Assembly: GCA_029934755.1 (NCBI GenBank)
Contig: JAOZLQ010000082.1
Span: 1 to 9,889 of the forward strand
Length of the DNA: 9,889 nt
Reading direction: 5' to 3'
Source: Desulfuromusa sp.
Lineage (GTDB): Bacteria > Desulfobacterota > Desulfuromonadia > Desulfuromonadales > Geopsychrobacteraceae
The notes beneath the pieces are model-generated. The model had not been told where the DNA came from and did not search any database. It saw only the letters and a program-made list of their open reading frames with translations. Positions 5,499-9,889 of this stretch are shown one piece after another. Position 1 is the stretch's first letter. Each line of letters starts with the position of its first letter. Position numbers and translations under genes: made by a program.

Positions 5499-7298
5499 AT
5501 GAATCAAAAGAATTTACGTAATTTTTCAATTATTGCTCATATCGATCACGGCAAGTCAACTCTTGCCGATCGCTTATTAGAAGCTACCGGCGCACTGACT
5601 GACCGGGAAAAATCCGATCAATATCTGGACAAAATGGAACTTGAGCAAGAACGCGGAATCACAATTAAAGCCCAATCAGTGAGGCTTTCTTACAAGGCCA
5701 AAGATGGGCAGGATTATATTCTCAATCTGATTGATACCCCCGGGCATGTTGATTTTTCGTATGAGGTCAGTCGTTCCCTTTCTGCCTGTGAGGGGGCAAT
5801 GTTGGTTGTCGATGCAGCTCAGGGTGTTGAGGCACAAACCTTGGCTAACGTCTATATGGCGATTGATCAAGATCTGGAAATTTTTCCAGTGATTAATAAA
5901 ATTGACCTTCCCAGTGCAGAACCCGAACGAATCAAGGAAGAAGTCGAAGAAATTGTTGGCATTGATACAAGTGAAGCAATTCTCACCAGCGCTAAAGAAG
6001 GAATTGGGATTGACGATATTCTTGAAGCTGTCGTTCAAAGAATTCCGGCTCCAACAGGTGATCCATCTGCACCCCTAAAGGCCCTGACCTTTGACTCCTG
6101 GTACGATTCTTATCAGGGAGTCGTTATGCTGATACGAGTTTTTGATGGGACAGTAAAAAAAGGGGAAAAAATAAAGCTGATGGCTACTGGAGGTATCTAT
6201 GAGGTCCAAAAAGTTGGAGCTTTTAGCCCCCATCCGCTTGAGTTGCCCCAATTATCGGCCGGTGAAGTTGGATTTCTTGTTGCAGGGATCAAGGTCGTTG
6301 AAGATGCAAAAGTAGGGGATACCATTACCCATCTACACAATCCTGCAGAAAAAGCTCTTCCTGGCTATCAAGAAGTCAAGCCAATGGTTTTTTCCGGTCT
6401 CTATCCCATCGATGCCGCAGATTATGATAATTTGCGCGACGCATTGGAAAAGTTACGTTTAAATGACGCTGCTTTTTCGTTTGAACCAGAAAATTCACTG
6501 GCGCTTGGCTTTGGCTTCCGCTGTGGTTTTCTTGGTTTGTTGCATATGGAGATTATTCAGGAACGTCTGGAACGGGAATTTGGTGTTGAGCTGATAACGA
6601 CTGCACCGACGGTTGTCTATAAGGTCACGACCACAAAGGGACAATTGTTGGAAGTTGAAAGCGCCAATATGCTTCCCGATATTCAACTTATTGAGAAAAT
6701 TGAGGAACCTTTTGTACTAGCTTCAATTCATGTGCCGAATGATTTTGTTGGTCCGGTGTTGAAATTGTGTATTGAAAAACGTGGTGTCCAAAGGGAAATA
6801 AAATATTTAACGTCTAGCCGGGTAATGGTCGTTTACGAAATGCCATTAAATGAAATTGTTCTCGATTTCTTTGATCGTTTGAAATCGATTTCCCGCGGTT
6901 ATGCTTCCCTTGATTATGAGCACCTTGACTTTAGAATCAGCAAGCTTGTTCGCCTGAATGTACTGATTAATGGTGATATCGTTGATGCTCTATCGTTAAT
7001 CGTTCATCAGGACAAAGCTCAATTCAGGGGCCGTGAACTTGTATCAAAAATGAAAGAATTTATCCCTCGCCAGCAATTTGAAGTCGCCATCCAGGCAGCT
7101 ATTGGTAATAAAGTTATTGCTCGTTCGACAGTAAAAGCATTAAGAAAAGATGTGACCGCTAAATGTTATGGTGGTGATATTACCCGCAAACGGAAACTTT
7201 TGGAAAAACAGAAAGCTGGTAAGAAACGGATGAAGCAGATCGGAAGCGTTGAGCTTCCCCAAGAGGCATTTCTAGCTATCCTCAAAGTAAAAGAGTGA
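5499..7298 (+). CDS. lepA: Elongation factor 4 (LepA), ribosome-associated GTPase
   Basis: A 599-residue translational GTPase, the normal length for LepA/EF4, which acts on ribosomes and has been linked to back-translocation and to initiation or subunit assembly. All G motifs are intact: AHIDHGKST (13-21), ERGIT (51-55), DTPGHVDF (79-86), NKID (133-136) and SAKEG (164-168). The LepA-specific C-terminal domain ends with DVTAKCYGGDITRKRKLLEK and GKKRMKQIGSVELPQEAF. The start is the Met of MNQKNLRNFSIIAHIDHGKS, preceded by AGAGA; the frame is open for 56 more codons upstream, but these residues are unlike any LepA. The 177 bases between the receptor-like gene and lepA contain a TATACT (5379-5384) without a well-placed -35, and no terminator. 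A promoter there, or readthrough, is possible. It is followed by lepB after 51 bases. Confidence 0.97.
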   Translation: MNQKNLRNFSIIAHIDHGKSTLADRLLEATGALTDREKSDQYLDKMELEQERGITIKAQSVRLSYKAKDGQDYILNLIDTPGHVDFSYEVSRSLSACEGAMLVVDAAQGVEAQTLANVYMAIDQDLEIFPVINKIDLPSAEPERIKEEVEEIVGIDTSEAILTSAKEGIGIDDILEAVVQRIPAPTGDPSAPLKALTFDSWYDSYQGVVMLIRVFDGTVKKGEKIKLMATGGIYEVQKVGAFSPHPLELPQLSAGEVGFLVAGIKVVEDAKVGDTITHLHNPAEKALPGYQEVKPMVFSGLYPIDAADYDNLRDALEKLRLNDAAFSFEPENSLALGFGFRCGFLGLLHMEIIQERLEREFGVELITTAPTVVYKVTTTKGQLLEVESANMLPDIQLIEKIEEPFVLASIHVPNDFVGPVLKLCIEKRGVQREIKYLTSSRVMVVYEMPLNEIVLDFFDRLKSISRGYASLDYEHLDFRISKLVRLNVLINGDIVDALSLIVHQDKAQFRGRELVSKMKEFIPRQQFEVAIQAAIGNKVIARSTVKALRKDVTAKCYGGDITRKRKLLEKQKAGKKRMKQIGSVELPQEAFLAILKVKE

Positions 7299-7349
7299 TA
7301 AAATTACCATCATATTTTGATTGTAAATTCAACAAAAGAGAAATCAATA

Positions 7350-8018
7350 ATGGCATTCTTTAAAAAGAAAAATACTGAAGTAGGACCTAAAAAACCTTGG
7401 TACCGTGAATGGTCAGAGGCCATGATTGTTGCCATTATTTTGGCATTGATTATTCGTACCTTTCTGTTTCAGGCGTTTAAAATTCCTTCCGGATCAATGC
7501 TGGATACCCTCTTGATTGGTGATCACTTGCTGGTTAATAAGTTTATCTATGGGACCAAAATACCAGGCAGTGATGACAAGTACCTCAAGTTGAGAGATCC
7601 AGAGCGTGGTGATGTGATTGTTTTTGAATTTCCCGGAGACGCAGAAAAATCATTTTTCCAGCGCCGTGATTTCATTAAACGGGTCATTGGTCTTCCCGGA
7701 GATCTAATTGAGGTCAAAGCTAAGCAAGTTTATGTCAATGGCCAACCATTTAGTGTGCCTCAAGAACTGCATAATGATCAGGAAACGATCCCCTCTGTTG
7801 CCAGCCCCCGTGATTTTGTCGGCCCAGTTAAAGTACCCGATGATAGCTATTTTGTTATGGGTGACAACCGTGATTATTCATTTGACAGCCGGTTTTGGGG
7901 TTATGTTCATAAGTCAAAGATTAAAGGACTGGCGTTTATCAAATATTGGTCATGGAATGCAAAAGGTGATTTGCTGCACAAGATAAGATTCAATCGTATC
8001 GGTCGACCAATAGACTGA
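7350..8018 (+). CDS. lepB: Signal peptidase I (LepB), membrane serine protease
   Basis: A 222-residue enzyme that removes signal peptides from exported proteins at the outer face of the inner membrane. A basic N-terminus (FFKKKN) leads to a single clear membrane helix (about 24-41). Catalytic box B is KIPSGSML, with the nucleophile S49; box D is DFIKRVIGLPGD, with the general base K110; box E is GDNRDYSFDSRFWG (171-184). The enzyme is shorter than the two-helix E. coli version and fits the one-helix type. The start at 7350 is supported by AAGAG about 9 bases upstream and by the basic-then-hydrophobic N-terminus; a TTG start 33 bases earlier has no ribosome site. It lies 51 bases after lepA, a classic pair, and exports both periplasmic proteins of this window. 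Its stop codon overlaps the start of a long inverted repeat. Confidence 0.96.
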   Translation: MAFFKKKNTEVGPKKPWYREWSEAMIVAIILALIIRTFLFQAFKIPSGSMLDTLLIGDHLLVNKFIYGTKIPGSDDKYLKLRDPERGDVIVFEFPGDAEKSFFQRRDFIKRVIGLPGDLIEVKAKQVYVNGQPFSVPQELHNDQETIPSVASPRDFVGPVKVPDDSYFVMGDNRDYSFDSRFWGYVHKSKIKGLAFIKYWSWNAKGDLLHKIRFNRIGRPID

Positions 8019-8142
8019 TGGCGTCGCAAAAAGTCCGCCCTGCAGCGTTGCAGCGTTTTTCAGGATCTCGACCTACCCTGTGTAGGCCTTCGTCCCTGAA
8101 AAAACGCTACGCCTTGTAGGACGAAATTTTTGCTTAACCATC
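8017..8142. repeat. Imperfect ~126-bp palindromic element (REP/MITE-like) at the lepB stop
   Basis: The outer arms read GATGG-CGTC-GCAAAAA (from 8017) and TTTTTGC-TTAA-CCATC (to 8142). The inner arms, 8027-8064 and 8095-8132 (38 bases each), match as imperfect reverse complements, best at both ends: CAAAAA/TTTTTG outside, and AGCGTTTTTCAGG against CCTGAAAAAACGCT inside with one extra base. The central 30 bases carry a smaller hairpin, CCTAC-CCTGT-GTAGG. No coding region fits. Such a long symmetrical element directly after a stop codon is typical of dispersed palindromic repeats, and it may also protect or end the lepAB mRNA. Whether it is dispersed in the genome cannot be seen from one copy. 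Confidence 0.7.
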
Positions 8143-8186
8143 TATTTATCTATTTTATGAGTGCATCGATTTTAACAATTCAACAA

Positions 8187-8215
8187 TTGACATTCTTATT
8201 GCTCCGCTGTTAAGT
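8187..8215 (+). promoter_or_regulatory. Candidate promoter of the pyr leader
   Basis: A perfect -35 box TTGACA (8187-8192) is followed after 17 bases by TTAAGT (8210-8215), a weak -10. A start near 8222 would give a leader of about 155 bases. A 13-base dyad TCGAAA-A-TTTCGA (8218-8230) lies at the expected start site. The bases between the palindromic repeat and this promoter (8143-8186) are AT-rich and show nothing else. Confidence 0.5.
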
Positions 8216-8244
8216 TCTCGAAAATTTCGAAACAACTGAGTCAA

Positions 8245-8276
8245 CCCTTTAATCTGATCCGAGAGGTCAGCAAGGG
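8245..8276 (+). promoter_or_regulatory. PyrR-binding loop (anti-antiterminator) of the pyr attenuator
   Basis: The RNA folds with a lower stem CCCTT (8245-8249)/AAGGG (8272-8276), an internal loop, an upper stem CTGA (8254-8257)/TCAG (8267-8270) and the loop TCCGAGAGG (8258-8266). This closely resembles the known PyrR target, a hairpin capped by UCCNGNGAGG; here the loop is one base shorter. Binding of PyrR with UMP would stabilise it and allow the downstream terminator to form. The 3' arm GTCAGC (8266-8271) can instead pair with GCTGGT (8316-8321) in the terminator arm, which gives a simple antiterminator. Position just before pyrR supports the reading. Confidence 0.75.
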
Positions 8277-8311
8277 AGAGAAAAGTGACAAGACAACTTA
8301 AAAAATATCTG

Positions 8312-8348
8312 AAACGCTGGTGCAATAATTTTGCACCAGCGTTTTTTT
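8312..8348 (+). terminator. Attenuator terminator in the pyrR leader
   Basis: AAACGCTGGTGCAA (8312-8325) and TTGCACCAGCGTTT (8331-8344) are exact reverse complements around TAATT, and the T-run continues to 8348. It lies only 29 bases before the pyrR start and downstream of the PyrR-binding loop. Its likely job is conditional termination of pyrRB transcription when UMP is plentiful. Confidence 0.92.
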
Positions 8349-8377
8349 GTGCCTGATTTTCACTTGGGAGGTTTGAG

Positions 8378-8914
8378 ATGGCTGCTGAAACAATAGAAAT
8401 TCTGGATTTGGATGGGGTTAATCGGGCTTTAACCCGGATAGCTCACGAAATCCTTGAGAAAAATGCTGGGGTTGATGACTTGTTGCTGATTGGTATCCGG
8501 ACTGGTGGAGCATATCTTGCGACTCAGCTACAACAAAAAATCAACGGGATAGAAGGAAAGGACGTCTCTTTAGGCATTATTGATGTCACAATGTACCGGG
8601 ATGATCTGGCATCACGCAATAACCTGGAGGTAGGGCAAAGTTGCATCCGTGAACCGATAACTGGAAAAAATATTGTTCTCGTCGATGATGTTCTTTATAC
8701 CGGCCGAACTATTCGAGCTGCGCTGGAAGCCGTTATCGCCCTGGGCCGTCCAAATAATATTCAGCTGGCTATACTTGTTGATCGTGGTCATCGTGAGTTG
8801 CCAATCAGACCCGATTATATCGGTCGCAATATACCAACAGCCCAAAATGAACAGATAACTGTTGATTTTGACGATAAAAATGTTCCTCAGGGTGTTCATT
8901 TACTTAGAAGTTGA
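8378..8914 (+). CDS. pyrR: PyrR: pyr operon RNA-binding attenuator / uracil phosphoribosyltransferase
   Basis: A 178-residue bifunctional protein of the type I phosphoribosyltransferase fold. It binds pyr mRNA in a UMP-dependent way to promote termination, and in many species makes UMP from uracil and PRPP. Visible motifs are the pyrophosphate loop GIRTGG (39-44), the PRPP-binding signature IVLVDDVLYTGRTIR (99-113) and the PyrR-typical LVDRGHRELPIRPDYIGRNI (133-152). The length matches the family. The start at 8378 has GGGAGG (8366-8371) 6 bases upstream. Its own leader carries the attenuator, so PyrR should feed back on itself and on pyrB 16 bases downstream. The regulatory role here is inferred from family and leader together. 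Confidence 0.96.
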   Translation: MAAETIEILDLDGVNRALTRIAHEILEKNAGVDDLLLIGIRTGGAYLATQLQQKINGIEGKDVSLGIIDVTMYRDDLASRNNLEVGQSCIREPITGKNIVLVDDVLYTGRTIRAALEAVIALGRPNNIQLAILVDRGHRELPIRPDYIGRNIPTAQNEQITVDFDDKNVPQGVHLLRS

Positions 8915-8930
8915 TGTGGAGGTTACTCGT

Positions 8931-9869
8931 ATGTCTTTCAATCCAAAGCATATCCTTGGAATAAAAAATCTGACGGCTGAAGAAATCACTTTCATTCTTG
9001 ATACCGCTGTCAGCTTTAAAGAAATTAATGCCCGACAGATCAAGAAAGTTCCAACCCTGCGTGGTAAAACCATCATCAATTTGTTCTACGAGGCCAGTAC
9101 CCGCACCCGCACCTCCTTTGAAATTGCCGGCAAACGGCTTTCGGCCGACACCGTCAATATCACCGCTTCTGGATCCTCAGTGGTCAAAGGGGAAACACTA
9201 GAAGACACGGCAAAAAATATTCAAGCCATGCATCCCGATATCATCGTCATGCGGCACAACGCCTCAGGCGCATGTCAGTACCTTGCCGACCGGCTCGATT
9301 GTTCGGTGATCAACGCCGGAGATGGCATGCACGAACACCCGAGTCAGGCACTTCTGGACGCCTTTACTATCCGCGAGCACAAAGGCTCGATCGAAGGGCT
9401 GACCGTGGCGATTGTTGGCGATATTACCCACAGTCGGGTTGTCCGTTCCAATATCTATTGCCTGACCAAGTTGGGAGCCAAGGTTCGTCTGGCTGGGCCG
9501 GGAACCATGCTGCCGCAGGGCATTGAGAAACTAGGCTGCGAGGTCTTTAATAACTTGGAAGATGCCATCCGCGATGCCGACGTTGTCATGATGTTGCGAA
9601 TCCAGCGTGAACGACAGGGCACGCCCCTCATTCCTTCAACGCGTGAATACGCTCGTTTCTTCGGGCTCAATGGCAACAAGATGGATCTGGCAAAAAAAGA
9701 TGCCATTGTGATGCATCCAGGCCCGATCAATCGCGGTGTTGAATTGGGGACTGCTATTGCCGACGGGCCCCAGAACGTGATTCTCAACCAGGTGGAAAAC
9801 GGTGTTGCCGTGCGCATGGCGCTACTTTACCTGGTTGCGGGTGGTGAAAACTTAAAAAATGAGTGTTAG
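8931..9869 (+). CDS. pyrB: Aspartate carbamoyltransferase catalytic chain (PyrB)
   Basis: A 312-residue enzyme joining carbamoyl phosphate and aspartate to carbamoyl aspartate, the second step of de novo pyrimidine synthesis in the cytoplasm. Key motifs are the carbamoyl-phosphate site STRTR (56-60), K86 in SVVKGET, HPSQALLDAFTI (136-147), GDITHSRVVRSN (163-174) and the aspartate-side HPGPINRG (262-269). No regulatory pyrI chain is seen. The start at 8931 is chosen because GGAGG lies about 9 bases upstream and the sequence MSFNPKHILGIKNL begins as PyrB does; an in-frame start at 8862 would overlap pyrR by 53 bases and add unrelated residues. By hand count, GC is about 35-43% up to about 9060 and averages about 54% from 9061 to 9840, unlike the neighbours. 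No terminator follows before the window ends, so more pyr genes may continue. Confidence 0.97.
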   Translation: MSFNPKHILGIKNLTAEEITFILDTAVSFKEINARQIKKVPTLRGKTIINLFYEASTRTRTSFEIAGKRLSADTVNITASGSSVVKGETLEDTAKNIQAMHPDIIVMRHNASGACQYLADRLDCSVINAGDGMHEHPSQALLDAFTIREHKGSIEGLTVAIVGDITHSRVVRSNIYCLTKLGAKVRLAGPGTMLPQGIEKLGCEVFNNLEDAIRDADVVMMLRIQRERQGTPLIPSTREYARFFGLNGNKMDLAKKDAIVMHPGPINRGVELGTAIADGPQNVILNQVENGVAVRMALLYLVAGGENLKNEC

Positions 9870-9889
9870 GATAGCCTACATAAATTTCT

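Noticed and set aside
8017..8142. CRISPR array or tRNA-like structure
   Set aside because: There is one palindromic unit, with no spaced direct repeats and no cloverleaf; an inverted-repeat element explains it better.
8862..8930. Upstream in-frame start for pyrB
   Set aside because: It would overlap the pyrR end by 53 bases and add residues unlike PyrB; the start at 8931 has a GGAGG and a typical PyrB N-terminus.
9859..9889. Possible start of the next gene (ATG overlapping the pyrB end, reading MSVRIAYINF)
   Set aside because: Only ten codons are visible and they do not resemble the usual dihydroorotase N-terminus, so pyrC cannot be claimed from this window.

Overview
The window looks like a chromosomal piece of a Gram-negative bacterium of moderate GC content. 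Hand-counted 60-base lines in lepA and pyrR run about 38-50% GC. My best guess is the Desulfuromonadales/Geobacterales branch of the former Deltaproteobacteria. The grounds are the order lepA-lepB-pyrR-pyrB, a PyrR-type RNA attenuator in front of pyrR, and a long palindromic repeat at the lepB stop codon. The lineage is inferred from memory of gene order and was not tested.

Left part (1-2160, minus strand): an operon reading leftwards, with a 54-aa zinc-ribbon protein (1893-2057), a periplasmic polar-amino-acid binding protein (1029-1832) and its membrane permease (1-909, running off the window edge). A hairpin terminator sits between binding protein and permease and probably lowers permease expression relative to binding protein. 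A candidate extended -10 promoter lies upstream of the zinc-ribbon gene.

Middle (2160-5321): a divergent EamA/DMT-family exporter (2172-3077, plus) converges on a small DUF2853 protein (3220-3537, minus), with a perfect 19-bp hairpin between them serving both directions. Divergent from the DUF2853 gene is a glycine-rich DUF2780 protein (3760-4137, plus) with its own terminator. Next comes the most unusual gene of the window (4242-5321): a prokaryotic ionotropic-glutamate-receptor-like protein. It has a split amino-acid-binding domain, two membrane helices and a pore loop whose filter position reads TMGGFE rather than the potassium-channel TVGYGD.

Right part (5322-9889, plus): lepA (elongation factor 4) and lepB (signal peptidase I) form a tight pair. 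The 359-bp gap after lepB holds a ~126-bp imperfect inverted repeat starting on the lepB stop codon, then a promoter and an RNA leader with a PyrR-binding loop and a strong terminator. The leader precedes pyrR and pyrB, the UMP-sensing attenuation regulator and aspartate transcarbamoylase, so pyrimidine synthesis is probably feedback-controlled by transcription attenuation. Most of pyrB (from about 9055) is clearly more GC-rich than its own first 120 bases and its neighbours, which suggests a mosaic gene.

Most genes here are conserved housekeeping or transport genes. The candidates for something less described are the receptor-channel protein, the zinc-ribbon gene leading an amino-acid transporter operon, the extracytoplasmic insert in the permease, the palindromic repeat, and the slightly shortened PyrR-binding loop.
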